A stretch of 64,000 bases of DNA, from assembly GCF_045066735.1 (NCBI RefSeq), contig NZ_JBISHH010000026.1, forward strand, positions 62,001-126,000. The letters are read 5' to 3'. Positions 37,040 through 45,185 of the stretch are shown here, in pieces. The first letter of the stretch is position 1. Each line of letters starts with the position of its first letter. A program made the translations under genes and the position numbers. The notes beneath the pieces were generated by a model that was not told the DNA's origin, did no database searches, and was given only the letters and a program-made list of their open reading frames with translations. Source of the stretch: Algibacter sp045066735 (lineage in GTDB: Bacteria; Bacteroidota; Bacteroidia; Flavobacteriales; Flavobacteriaceae).

Positions 37040-37175
37040 TGATTTTATTAATAATTGGTGTTGCAAGGAGTTGCGTTAGGGATTGCAGAGAAAAACCCGC
37101 AGCGGTGCCGATGGAAATCGGTGGCGAGAGGATTTGTAACGGAAAGCCCGACCCTTGCGGTAACGCCCAAAATAT
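37040..37175. repeat. GC-rich structured intergenic element (flavobacterial-type dispersed repeat)
   Basis: This stretch stands out from its AT-rich surroundings by base composition. Its ends are an inverted pair, GCGTTA (37073-37078) and TAACGC (37160-37165), and it holds a small internal hairpin CCGAT/ATCGG near 37108-37121. Read on the minus strand it starts GGGCGTTACC and contains GTCGGGCTTTCCGTT, a sequence type I recall as a recurrent intergenic element in Flavobacteriaceae genomes. It has no open frame. It sits between the lipoprotein gene and the end of the OmpA-family gene. Its function is unknown. Confidence 0.55.
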
Positions 37176-37180
37176 TATAA

Positions 37181-37216
37181 AATAAAAAAGGCACCTTAAT
37201 TAAAAGATGCCCTTTT
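37181..37216 (-). terminator. Probable terminator of the OmpA-family gene
   Basis: On the minus strand GGCATCTT pairs with AAGGTGCC with one mismatch, followed by a T run. It lies 51 bp beyond the OmpA-family stop. The stem is imperfect, so confidence is moderate. Confidence 0.5.
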
Positions 37217-37267
37217 CGATAATTAAACTAACCCCTCAGTTTAAAATTGTAATAGAAATTTATTCTT

Positions 37268-38362
37268 TTATTGAATAACTCTAAATTCTGTACGTCTGTT
37301 TTGTTGGTGTTGAGCGTCAGAGCATTCTACACCGTTAGCACATTTGTTTACTAATCTGCTTTCACCATATCCTTTTGCAGTTAAACGGCTTCTAGAGATT
37401 CCTTTAGATACTAAGTAGTTAACTACAGAGTTAGCACGTTGTTGTGATAAAGACATGTTGAAATCATCATTTCCTCTTGCATCAGTATGAGACATTAATT
37501 CAATGCTTACTGGTTTGCTGTTTAATAAAGGTAATAAAGTTTCGTCGATAGTTTTCTTTGATGCTGGAGTGATACGTGCGCTACCTGTTTCGTAAAAAAT
37601 TGGTAATACGTTAGATTTTAATAATCCACAATCAACTTCTTCCCAAGTAGTAATTCCACCTTTCTTAGCTAATACAGTTCTTGTAACAGTTTGCATTTTT
37701 GCAGGTACAGTTACGCTTCTTGTAGATGCTGGAGTTTGAACAACTTGACGTTTGATAGTTGAATATTCTGCAGGAACTTCAATTTCATCCATTCTTGCTG
37801 GAGTTTTGATAACACGTTTCTTGTATACAGTGTTTACTTCTGTAACAGGTACTTGGCTAGTTGAAGCATCTGTAGCTAAAGTTGTAAAGCTTACATCTCT
37901 AGATTGAGCTGGATATTCAACGAAACAAGCTACAACACAATCCTCTTTATTAGGAGAGTCACAAGCAGTTTCCTTGTATTCCCATCCTGAAGTTTTTGGG
38001 TATGTTTCAAAAGTTCTTGAACTAGAACCAAAAGTTGCAGGATTAATGTTTAAATCTGTTCTTCCTTCTTTCTTTACGTAAGGAACTTCTACTGTTTCGT
38101 AAGTAGCAGGTACATATACGTACTTTTTAGCTGCCTCTTTAACCAATACACGGTCTTCTACAGTTCTGTAAGTTGCTGGAACAACTTCTAACACAGTATA
38201 TGCTGGATATACTTCGATAGTTTCTTCGATGTCTTTGAACTCATCTTTTGTAATACATTTTACGTAGCATTTCCCTGGATCTGGATTAGCTGGTAAGTTT
38301 TGAGCTTGAGTAAGTCCGATACCGAAAATTAAAGCTAGGCTTAAAAATAAATTTGTTTTCAT
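37268..38362 (-). CDS. OmpA-family outer-membrane protein with repetitive N-terminus
   Basis: A 364-residue secreted protein with a signal peptide to about residue 20 (LTQAQ). Residues about 45-235 hold a run of short units of the type (V/T)PA-x-(Y/M/T)-x-(T/S)-(V/I) (VPATYRTVEDR, VPATYETVEVP, TPARMDEIEVPAEYSTIKR, TPASTRSVTVPAKMQTVTR). The C-terminal ~115 residues are the peptidoglycan-binding OmpA domain: SHTDARGNDDFNMSLSQQRANSVVNYL and GYGESRLVNKC, ending NRRTEFRVIQ. The family tethers the outer membrane to the cell wall; the repetitive part may form an extended beta stalk. It stands alone on the minus strand. Confidence 0.88.
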   Translation of the reverse strand: MKTNLFLSLALIFGIGLTQAQNLPANPDPGKCYVKCITKDEFKDIEETIEVYPAYTVLEVVPATYRTVEDRVLVKEAAKKYVYVPATYETVEVPYVKKEGRTDLNINPATFGSSSRTFETYPKTSGWEYKETACDSPNKEDCVVACFVEYPAQSRDVSFTTLATDASTSQVPVTEVNTVYKKRVIKTPARMDEIEVPAEYSTIKRQVVQTPASTRSVTVPAKMQTVTRTVLAKKGGITTWEEVDCGLLKSNVLPIFYETGSARITPASKKTIDETLLPLLNSKPVSIELMSHTDARGNDDFNMSLSQQRANSVVNYLVSKGISRSRLTAKGYGESRLVNKCANGVECSDAQHQQNRRTEFRVIQ

Positions 38363-38526
38363 AAAAAATTAAAATTTAGTTAATGGTTATTTTCCACATT
38401 ATTAAGACACATGAAAAACTGATAAGTCACAAATTATATATAGAAAATTTAAAAAGCGTTAGTTAATTCTGCTTTTTCGAGGGGTTTTAAGTTCATATAT
38501 ATATTGATTTTGAGCGAATTATGAAT

Positions 38527-39381
38527 TTAAGAAAAAATTACGGTTTTATTGTTATATACCATAACTTTTCTGTTTGAATGAGATTTTATCGCGTTGGCTA
38601 GTACTATTTTTTCCAAATCGCGTCCTTTGGCAATAAGTGCATCTATAGTATATGTATGAGATACGTGTGCAACATCTTGCTCAATTATAGGTCCAGCATC
38701 TAACTCTTCAGTTACGTAGTGACTTGTGGCTCCAATAATTTTAACACCGCGCTTGTATGCAGAGTGATAAGGTTTGGCTCCTACAAAGGCAGGTAAAAAA
38801 GAGTGATGTATATTTATTATTTTATTAGGGTACTTGTTAATTAAGGTACCAGAAACTATTTGCATGTACCGTGCTAGCACAATAAAATCAATATTATGCG
38901 CTTCTAGTAGCTCTAGTTGTTTTGCTTCGGCTTCGGCTTTTGTGCCTTTGGTAACCGGAATATGGTAAAAAGGTATTTTAAAACTATCGGCAATAGGTTT
39001 TAGGTCGTTATGGTTACTTATTATAAAAGGAATTTCTAAATTAAGTTCACCAGAATTATAACGTCCTAATAAATCATAAAGACAATGGTCGTATTTAGAG
39101 ACAAAAAGCGCCATTTTCGGTTTCTTTTCCGAAGAGTATATGCGCCATTTCATATTGAACTTCTCTGCTAAATTAGTTTTAAAGCATTCTTTAAAAGTTT
39201 CAGTTGAAAAGTTAATGTCTTCAAATTCACTTTCTAAACGCATGAAAAATATGTTCTGTTCTCGATCTACATGCTGATCTAAGTAAATAACATTACCTTG
39301 TTTTTCAGTAATAAAGTTAGTTACCGAGGCTATTATGCCAGGTAAGTCTTTACAGTGAATTAGTATGGTGATTTTATTCAT
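38527..39381 (-). CDS. purU: Formyltetrahydrofolate deformylase
   Basis: A 284-residue cytoplasmic enzyme that hydrolyses 10-formyltetrahydrofolate to formate and tetrahydrofolate, balancing one-carbon pools. An N-terminal ACT domain (about 1-80: ITILIHCKDLPGIIASVTNFI) precedes the formyltransferase-like domain. That domain carries LARYMQIVS, the INIHHSFLPAFVGAKPYHSAYKRG motif with the catalytic His, and LDAGPIIEQDV with the catalytic Asp. The length matches the family. It is monocistronic, divergent from icmF with 147 bp between the starts. Confidence 0.95.
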   Translation of the reverse strand: MNKITILIHCKDLPGIIASVTNFITEKQGNVIYLDQHVDREQNIFFMRLESEFEDINFSTETFKECFKTNLAEKFNMKWRIYSSEKKPKMALFVSKYDHCLYDLLGRYNSGELNLEIPFIISNHNDLKPIADSFKIPFYHIPVTKGTKAEAEAKQLELLEAHNIDFIVLARYMQIVSGTLINKYPNKIINIHHSFLPAFVGAKPYHSAYKRGVKIIGATSHYVTEELDAGPIIEQDVAHVSHTYTIDALIAKGRDLEKIVLANAIKSHSNRKVMVYNNKTVIFS

Positions 39382-39493
39382 TAAAACGTACTTCTAAATT
39401 TTTGTTAAAAGTAAGTTAAAATTAGCTGAATGAAGGGTTGGATTTTAAAATTAGATTTTTATTTGAAAACAGTGTGTTTTTTTGAATAATCCG

Positions 39494-39501
39494 TAAATTT
39501 G
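39494..39501 (+). promoter_or_regulatory. Candidate -7 element upstream of icmF
   Basis: TAAATTTG matches the Bacteroidota -7 consensus TAnnTTTG exactly and lies 27 bp before the icmF start. No TTG is ideally placed at -33, so the call rests on the -7 match and position alone. Confidence 0.4.
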
Positions 39502-39528
39502 CTAATGTAATTTTAACAATTTTTAAGA

Positions 39529-42500
39529 ATGAAACAAAGCTCTCCATATAAACCTACATATAAAGTAAGAATCGTTACTGCAGCATCATTATTTGATGGT
39601 CACGACGCTTCTATCAATATTATGCGAAGAATTATTCAGTCTACAGGTGTAGAAGTCATCCATTTAGGACATGACAGAAGTGTGGAAGAGGTTGTAAATA
39701 CAGCGATTCAAGAAGATGTTAATGCTATTTGTTTAACATCTTACCAGGGTGGACACAATGAGTATTTTAAATATATGTTCGATTTGTTAAAGGAGCATGG
39801 CGCAGAACATATTAAGATTTTTGGCGGCGGTGGCGGTGTTATTTTGCCTTCAGAAATAAAAGATTTGATGGATTATGGTATTTCTAGAATCTATTCGCCA
39901 GATGATGGTCGCGAAATGGGGTTGCAAGGTATGATTAACGATTTGGTGAAACAATCGGATTTTGCAATTGGCGATCAATTAGATATAGATCTTGATTTAT
40001 TAAAGAGTAAGAATAATAAAATGATAGCTAGAGTGATTTCTTCGGCCGAGAATTTCCCGGAGATTTCAAAGCCTACTTTAGATAAAATTCATAGTAAAAA
40101 CAAAAATTCCAAAACACCCGTTTTGGGAATTACAGGAACTGGTGGTGCAGGAAAATCGAGTTTGGTAGATGAGCTTGTTCGTAGATTTTTAATAGATTTT
40201 CCAGAGAAAACGGTTGGGATTGTTTCTGTAGATCCATCTAAACGCAAAACAGGTGGTGCGCTTCTAGGTGATAGAATACGTATGAATGCTATTAATAACT
40301 CACGTGTTTATATGCGAAGTTTGGCAACCAGACAATCTAATTTAGCACTGTCAAAATATGTAAACGAAGCAGTAGAAGTTTTAAAAGCGGCAGAGTTTGA
40401 CCTTATTATATTGGAAACTTCGGGAATAGGGCAAAGTGATACCGAAATTATTGAACATTCTGATGTATCCTTATATGTGATGACTCCAGAATTTGGAGCA
40501 GCTACCCAGCTCGAAAAAATTGATATGCTAGATTTTGCCGATTTAGTTGCTATAAATAAATTTGATAAGCGAGGTTCGTTAGATGCTTTACGTGATGTAA
40601 AAAAACAATACATGCGTAATAATAATTTGTGGGATACACATCAGGATGATTTACCTGTGTTTGGTACCATTGCATCTCAATTTAATGACCCTGGTATGAA
40701 TACGCTTTACAAGGCTATTATGGATACTTTAGTTGAAAAAGCGAGCGCCAATTTAAAATCAACTTTTACTATTTCTAATGAAATGAGTGAAAAGATTTTT
40801 GTTATTCCACCAAATAGAACACGCTATTTATCGGAAATAGCCGAAAGTAATCGTGCTTACGATAAAAAGGCTTTAGATCAGTTTGAGGTGGCTCAAAAAT
40901 TATATGGCATATTTAAAACCATTTGTTCTGTAGCAGAAGTATCAATAGAAAATGAGAAGTCGCTTTTAGAAAAACATGGGTTAAATAATGAAGTTATTTT
41001 AAACCATGTTCAAAATGATAATGAGGACTTTGTAAAATTATTGGTAGCAGAATTCGATCGAGTAAAATTGAATTTAGATCCTTATAATTGGGAAATTTTA
41101 ACCACTTGGGACCAGAAAGTGAATAAATATAAAGATCCTATATATAGTTTTGAAGTAAGAGATAAGGAGATTAAGATTGAAACACACTCTGAGTCTTTAT
41201 CGCATATACAAATCCCGAAAATAGCTTTACCAAAATATCAAGCTTGGGGAGATATACTAAAATGGTGTTTGCAAGAAAATGTTCCTGGTGAATTTCCATA
41301 TACATCGGGTCTATATCCATTTAAAAGAACAGGAGAAGATCCCGCAAGAATGTTTGCAGGCGAAGGTGGACCAGAACGCACCAATAAACGGTTTCATTAT
41401 GTTAGTGCCGGACTGCCAGCAAAAAGATTATCTACGGCCTTTGATAGTGTAACACTGTATGGAAACGATCCCGATTTACGACCAGATATTTATGGTAAAA
41501 TAGGAAATGCAGGAGTTTCTATTTGCTGTTTAGATGATGCTAAAAAACTATATTCTGGTTTCGATTTGGCACACGTAATGACTTCGGTTAGCATGACGAT
41601 TAATGGGCCTGCACCAATGTTGCTTGGCTTTTTTATGAATGCAGCAATCGATCAGCAATGCGAAATATATATTAAAGAAAATAATTTAGAAGCTGAAGCA
41701 GAGGCTAAAATAGTTGAAATTTATAAAGGTAAGGAGCGGCCTAAATACAATGGTGATTTGCCGGAGAGTAATAATGGTTTAGGTTTAATGCTTTTGGGTG
41801 TAACTGGAGATCAGGTATTACCAGCAGATGTTTATACAGAAATCAAAACAAATACCATTGCTCAAGTTCGCGGTACTGTACAAGCCGATATTTTAAAAGA
41901 AGATCAAGCACAAAACACCTGTATTTTTTCAACAGAGTTTGCATTACGCCTTATGGGTGATGTTCAGGAATATTTTATAGATAATAATGTTAGGAATTTT
42001 TACTCAGTTTCTATTTCTGGATATCATATTGCAGAAGCTGGTGCGAACCCAATTACCCAATTGGCATTAACCTTATCTAATGGTTTTACTTACGTGGAAT
42101 ATTATTTAAGCCGTGGCATGGATATTAATAAGTTTGGCCCTAATTTATCATTTTTCTTTTCTAATGGAATCGATCCCGAATATGCCGTAATTGGTCGGGT
42201 TGCTCGTAAAATTTGGGCAAAAGCGATGAAGCATAAGTATGGCGCCAATGCAAGGGCACAAATGCTTAAATATCATATTCAAACGTCTGGACGAAGCTTG
42301 CATGCTCAAGAAATTGATTTTAATGATATCCGCACAACGCTTCAAGCCTTATACGCCATTTACGACAACTGTAATTCTCTACATACAAATGCTTACGATG
42401 AAGCGATTACAACGCCCACAGAGGAGTCTGTGCGTCGTGCAATGGCTATTCAACTTATTATAAATAAAGAACTAGGTTTAAATAAAAATGAAAATCCAAT

Positions 42501-42963
42501 ACAAGGCTCTTTTATTATTGAAGAATTAACCGATTTAGTAGAGGAAGCTGTATTATTAGAGTTTGATAGAATTACAGAGCGTGGTGGTGTTTTGGGAGCT
42601 ATGGAAACCATGTATCAGCGTAGTAAAATACAAGAAGAGAGTTTGTATTATGAAACTTTAAAGCATAATGGAGATTTTCCAATAATAGGAGTAAACACCT
42701 TTTTAAGCAGTCAAGGTTCTCCAACGGTTTTACCAGCAGAGGTTATTCGGGCTACCGAAGAAGAAAAACAATTTCAAATTAAAACATTAAAAAATCTACA
42801 TCATGCTCAGGATACCGAAAAATTATTGAAGGAATTGCAGCATAAAGCGATTAATAATGAAAACATATTTGAAGCCTTAATGGAAGTTTGTAAAGTATGT
42901 TCTTTAGGTCAAATTACAAATGCATTATTCGAGGTAGGAGGTCAGTACCGTCGAAATATGTAA
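39529..42963 (+). CDS. icmF: Fused isobutyryl-CoA mutase / G-protein chaperone (IcmF-type)
   Basis: A 1144-residue adenosylcobalamin-dependent acyl-CoA mutase that interconverts branched and linear acyl-CoAs such as isobutyryl- and butyryl-CoA. Domain order is that of IcmF: the B12-binding domain (about 12-145) with D23-x-H25 in DGHDAS, where His25 is the lower cobalt ligand. A MeaB-like GTPase follows (about 190-420) with P-loop GTGGAGKSS (203-211) and NKFDKRG, and then the large mutase domain (about 560-1144: YTSGLYPFKRTGEDPARMFAGEG). The position of the family Gly in D-x-H-x-x-G is Ser28 here. YPFKRTGEDP, not the methylmalonyl-CoA mutase version, supports isobutyryl over methylmalonyl substrate. 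No B12 gene or riboswitch lies nearby. A terminator follows. Confidence 0.93.
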   Translation: MKQSSPYKPTYKVRIVTAASLFDGHDASINIMRRIIQSTGVEVIHLGHDRSVEEVVNTAIQEDVNAICLTSYQGGHNEYFKYMFDLLKEHGAEHIKIFGGGGGVILPSEIKDLMDYGISRIYSPDDGREMGLQGMINDLVKQSDFAIGDQLDIDLDLLKSKNNKMIARVISSAENFPEISKPTLDKIHSKNKNSKTPVLGITGTGGAGKSSLVDELVRRFLIDFPEKTVGIVSVDPSKRKTGGALLGDRIRMNAINNSRVYMRSLATRQSNLALSKYVNEAVEVLKAAEFDLIILETSGIGQSDTEIIEHSDVSLYVMTPEFGAATQLEKIDMLDFADLVAINKFDKRGSLDALRDVKKQYMRNNNLWDTHQDDLPVFGTIASQFNDPGMNTLYKAIMDTLVEKASANLKSTFTISNEMSEKIFVIPPNRTRYLSEIAESNRAYDKKALDQFEVAQKLYGIFKTICSVAEVSIENEKSLLEKHGLNNEVILNHVQNDNEDFVKLLVAEFDRVKLNLDPYNWEILTTWDQKVNKYKDPIYSFEVRDKEIKIETHSESLSHIQIPKIALPKYQAWGDILKWCLQENVPGEFPYTSGLYPFKRTGEDPARMFAGEGGPERTNKRFHYVSAGLPAKRLSTAFDSVTLYGNDPDLRPDIYGKIGNAGVSICCLDDAKKLYSGFDLAHVMTSVSMTINGPAPMLLGFFMNAAIDQQCEIYIKENNLEAEAEAKIVEIYKGKERPKYNGDLPESNNGLGLMLLGVTGDQVLPADVYTEIKTNTIAQVRGTVQADILKEDQAQNTCIFSTEFALRLMGDVQEYFIDNNVRNFYSVSISGYHIAEAGANPITQLALTLSNGFTYVEYYLSRGMDINKFGPNLSFFFSNGIDPEYAVIGRVARKIWAKAMKHKYGANARAQMLKYHIQTSGRSLHAQEIDFNDIRTTLQALYAIYDNCNSLHTNAYDEAITTPTEESVRRAMAIQLIINKELGLNKNENPIQGSFIIEELTDLVEEAVLLEFDRITERGGVLGAMETMYQRSKIQEESLYYETLKHNGDFPIIGVNTFLSSQGSPTVLPAEVIRATEEEKQFQIKTLKNLHHAQDTEKLLKELQHKAINNENIFEALMEVCKVCSLGQITNALFEVGGQYRRNM

Positions 42964-43006
42964 GCAAATAACTTACATGCTTAAAAAAGCGTACGAATAA
43001 AATTTT

Positions 43007-43046
43007 ATGAGATTCTGAACGAGTTCGGAATCTCATTTTTTTGTTT
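43007..43046 (+). terminator. Intrinsic terminator of icmF
   Basis: ATGAGATTC (43007-43015) pairs with GAATCTCAT (43028-43036), with further pairing inside, and a T-rich tail follows. It lies 43 bp after the icmF stop. Confidence 0.85.
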
Positions 43047-43096
43047 TTAATTTTATTATATTGAGTTTAAAACGAAATACTACAAACCTCTAAAAA

Positions 43097-43136
43097 GAAA
43101 AAAACCTTTAAATCATTAGATTTAAAGGTTTTTTTT
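43097..43136 (-). terminator. Terminator of the first (left) tRNA-Lys gene
   Basis: A perfect 18-bp stem (43097-43114 with 43119-43136) around the loop ATTA begins 1 bp beyond the tRNA 3' end on the minus strand. A and T runs at both ends also let it stop plus-strand reading. Confidence 0.85.
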
Positions 43137-43137
43137 G

Positions 43138-43210
43138 TGACCGGGCTGGGGCTCGAACCCAGGACCCTCTCCTTAAAAGGGAGATGCTCTACCAACTGAG
43201 CTACCAGGTC
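43138..43210 (-). tRNA. tRNA-Lys (anticodon TTT), copy 1
   Basis: 73 nt on the minus strand, folding as a full cloverleaf: acceptor GACCTGG/CCCGGTC, D arm GCTC...GAGC, anticodon arm TCTCC-CTTTTAA-GGAGA with anticodon TTT, five-nt variable loop, T arm CTGGG-TTCGAGC-CCCAG, and discriminator A. CCA is not encoded. The acceptor stem has a U5-C68 mismatch, which the second copy shares. It is preceded by its own promoter (43252-43281) and leader hairpin, and followed by a terminator. Confidence 0.97.
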
Positions 43211-43227
43211 CTTATTTCAAAATAAAT

Positions 43228-43246
43228 GCTAACAGTAATTGTTAGC
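43228..43246 (-). other. Perfect hairpin in the 5' leader of tRNA-Lys copy 1
   Basis: GCTAACA (43228-43234) and TGTTAGC (43240-43246) form a 7-bp stem with a 5-nt loop. On the minus strand it starts 5 nt after the -7 element, so it should be at or very near the 5' end of the pre-tRNA. The second tRNA copy has an equivalent hairpin. Confidence 0.6.
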
Positions 43247-43251
43247 GGGTG

Positions 43252-43281
43252 CAAATATAACATCTTTAATTAAAAAAACAA
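43252..43281 (-). promoter_or_regulatory. Promoter of tRNA-Lys copy 1
   Basis: Read on the minus strand, TTG (43281-43279) is separated by exactly 19 nt from TATATTTG (43259-43252). This fits the Bacteroidota sigma consensus TTG-N19-TAnnTTTG. The same arrangement precedes copy 2. Confidence 0.8.
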
Positions 43282-43325
43282 TTTAATTTGTAATTAAACT
43301 TAAGTTTTTATTAAAAAAGTCTAAT

Positions 43326-43360
43326 AAAAAAACCTACAAATCTTTCAATTTATAGGTTTT
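43326..43360 (-). terminator. Terminator of the second (right) tRNA-Lys gene
   Basis: On the minus strand AACCTATAAAT (43358-43348) pairs with ATTTGTAGGTT (43341-43331) with one wobble pair, then a T run follows. It begins a few bases beyond the tRNA 3' end. Confidence 0.75.
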
Positions 43361-43362
43361 AG

Positions 43363-43435
43363 TGACCGGGCTGGGGCTCGAACCCAGGACCCTCTCCTTA
43401 AAAGGGAGATGCTCTACCAACTGAGCTACCAGGTC
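43363..43435 (-). tRNA. tRNA-Lys (anticodon TTT), copy 2
   Basis: 73 nt, identical in sequence to copy 1, including the U5-C68 acceptor mismatch and discriminator A. The two genes are tandem on the same strand with 152 bp between them. Each has its own promoter and terminator, so this is a duplication of a whole transcription unit. Confidence 0.97.
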
Positions 43436-43449
43436 ATTATTTCAAAGTT

Positions 43450-43467
43450 GTTAACATTGCTGTTAGC
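43450..43467 (-). other. Hairpin in the 5' leader of tRNA-Lys copy 2
   Basis: GTTAACA (43450-43456) and TGTTAGC (43461-43467) pair over seven positions including one G-T wobble. The position relative to the promoter matches copy 1, although the loop and one stem position differ, so pairing has been kept while sequence drifted. Confidence 0.55.
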
Positions 43468-43472
43468 GGGTG

Positions 43473-43502
43473 CAAATATAAAACCTTTCTTTAATAAAAC
43501 AA
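43473..43502 (-). promoter_or_regulatory. Promoter of tRNA-Lys copy 2
   Basis: On the minus strand TTG (43502-43500), a 19-nt spacer and TATATTTG (43480-43473) reproduce the promoter of copy 1. The spacer sequences differ, which makes the conserved spacing convincing. It lies between tRNA copy 2 and the divergent aroK start. Confidence 0.8.
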
Positions 43503-43577
43503 CACTTTTTTTAAATAAATTTCGTTTTTTTGCATCTGTAAATCGTATGTTTTTAAAAATCAATTCTTAACAAAAAA

Positions 43578-44099
43578 ATGATAATAGTTTTAATGGGGTA
43601 TATGGCTTCCGGAAAGTCAACAATAGGAAAGAGATTAGCAAAAAAACTAAATTATAATTTTATTGATTTAGATGATTTAATTGAATCTAAAGAAAATGCT
43701 TCAGTTTCCGAAGTTTTTAAATCTAAAGGCGAAATTTATTTTAGAAAGCAGGAAGCTTTGTATTTACGAGAGCAACTTCAAAGCGAAGATGATATTATTT
43801 TATCTGTTGGAGGAGGAACACCTTGCTACAGCAATAATATGGAAGCCATTTTAAATGCTGAGGATGCAAAAAGCGTGTATTTAAAGGCGTCTATACCGAC
43901 TTTAATTGAAAAATTAATGAAGAAGAAAGCAACACGACCGCTAATTGCTCACATAGAAACTGAGGAGGCTATGGCAGAATTTATAGGAAAGCATCTTTTT
44001 GAACGTGCACATTATTATAACCAAGCCAACATAAAGGTGGTTATAGATAATAAAACTAAAAAGGAGGTTGCTCAGGATGTGCTAAGCAGTCTATTCTAA
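43578..44099 (+). CDS. aroK: Shikimate kinase
   Basis: A 173-residue cytoplasmic kinase that phosphorylates shikimate to shikimate-3-phosphate in aromatic amino acid synthesis. It has the P-loop GYMASGKST (7-15), DLDDLIE with the shikimate-binding Asp (about 31-37), YFRKQE with the shikimate Arg (about 54-59), GGGTP (about 77-81) and the lid motif ATRPL (about 117-121). The length is standard. Its last 9 bp overlap the stop end of the convergent phosphoribosyltransferase gene. Confidence 0.95.
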   Translation: MIIVLMGYMASGKSTIGKRLAKKLNYNFIDLDDLIESKENASVSEVFKSKGEIYFRKQEALYLREQLQSEDDIILSVGGGTPCYSNNMEAILNAEDAKSVYLKASIPTLIEKLMKKKATRPLIAHIETEEAMAEFIGKHLFERAHYYNQANIKVVIDNKTKKEVAQDVLSSLF

Positions 44100-44594
44100 A
44101 ATGGCTTGAAAGTTTTTGCCGTCTAAAACCACATTTACATGTTCGTGTAATGAAGTGGACAGTGAAATGCCTTTATAATCTGCCTTTACTGGGTATTTTT
44201 TATGGTTTCTGTTTACTAATACGGCGGTTTTAAATTGCTTTAGAGGCACGTTTAAAAAGTGTTTAACACCGTATATTAAAGTGGTTCCTGAGTTTAAAAC
44301 ATCATCAACCAAAACAACAGATTTGTTTTTATAATTCTCGGGATCCATAGAGGTTTTAATGTCTTGCCACGGATTTTTTTTATCAATGCTTACTTTACAT
44401 AGCGACACATTAATTTCAGAAATTTTTTGCAACACTAATTTTAATTTTTTTGCAAAAATATAGCCATTACTATCTATACCTGCTAAAATCACTTCAGTTT
44501 CGTCCATGTTACTTTCATATATCTGGAAAGCAATACGGCGTATTTTATGGTTTATTTCGGCGTGATTTAAGATAATGTTACTTGTAGCAGTCAT
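44091..44594 (-). CDS. PyrR-like phosphoribosyltransferase
   Basis: A 167-residue type I phosphoribosyltransferase. The PRPP-binding loop VVLVDDVLNSGTTL (about 93-106) is intact, preceded by AGIDSNGYIFAKKL (about 38-51), the substrate-side loop. The sequence is closest to PyrR/uracil or hypoxanthine-guanine type proteins, but it lacks pyr-operon context here, so its base specificity and any RNA-binding regulatory role are open. It overlaps the convergent aroK by 9 bp. Confidence 0.85.
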   Translation of the reverse strand: MTATSNIILNHAEINHKIRRIAFQIYESNMDETEVILAGIDSNGYIFAKKLKLVLQKISEINVSLCKVSIDKKNPWQDIKTSMDPENYKNKSVVLVDDVLNSGTTLIYGVKHFLNVPLKQFKTAVLVNRNHKKYPVKADYKGISLSTSLHEHVNVVLDGKNFQAILE

Positions 44595-44709
44595 ATTTAA
44601 GCTAAATTTTAAAGTATAAAATTAAGTTTTTTTATTTGTTTTAAAGGTTTTATATCAATCAAAGTTGATGGCATGGCACTTTCATTTTACCTTGTTCTAA
44701 AGAAAGTTA

Positions 44710-45096
44710 TTATTCTTCTTCATCAAAAAGAGGATCCTCAGTATAACCATCAATATCTCGACGGTCTTTTTTAGTCGGTCGGCCAACACCTTTTTTTCGA
44801 TAATAGTCTTTAGAGTATTTTAATAATTCTTGAGCTTCAAACTCTTCTTTTGGTGTGGTGTCTGTTCTATAAAGATCCACAAGTTTAGCTCCAACACGGC
44901 TTTCCGGAATATCGTTAACCTTTAATCTGTAGTTAATTTGGTTTTTCCGAAGTTCAACAATATCTTGTGGATATACCTCTCTACTTGGTTTTACTTGGTC
45001 TTTATTTATTTTAACCTGCCCCTTTTTGCAAGCTGTTGTAGCTAAGGTTCTTGTTTTATAATATCTAATACACCATAAATACTTGTCAATCCGCAT
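44710..45096 (-). CDS. S4-domain RNA-binding protein, Hsp15-like
   Basis: A 128-residue protein that begins directly with an S4 RNA-binding domain (MRIDKYLWCIRYYKTRTLATTACKKGQVKIN, about 1-60), as in Hsp15 (HslR), which binds stalled 50S subunits that still carry a nascent chain. The C-terminal tail is basic and then strongly acidic (KKGVGRPTKKDRRD, then DPLFDEEE), typical of the flavobacterial members. It has no partner gene, and diverges from the FKBP-like lipoprotein gene with 89 bp between the starts. Confidence 0.85.
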   Translation of the reverse strand: MRIDKYLWCIRYYKTRTLATTACKKGQVKINKDQVKPSREVYPQDIVELRKNQINYRLKVNDIPESRVGAKLVDLYRTDTTPKEEFEAQELLKYSKDYYRKKGVGRPTKKDRRDIDGYTEDPLFDEEE

Positions 45097-45185
45097 ACAA
45101 TTATTGTAAAAACTTCGTTAATGTTGTTGTGCAAGATTAAATATTCTTGATAAAAGTGTATCTTGCGCGTCAAAAATACGCAATA

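Noticed and set aside
37072..37170. Cobalamin or other riboswitch, considered because icmF needs B12
   Set aside because: No B12-box-like sequence was seen, the element lies behind the OmpA-family gene and not in front of a coding start, and icmF is over 2 kb away.
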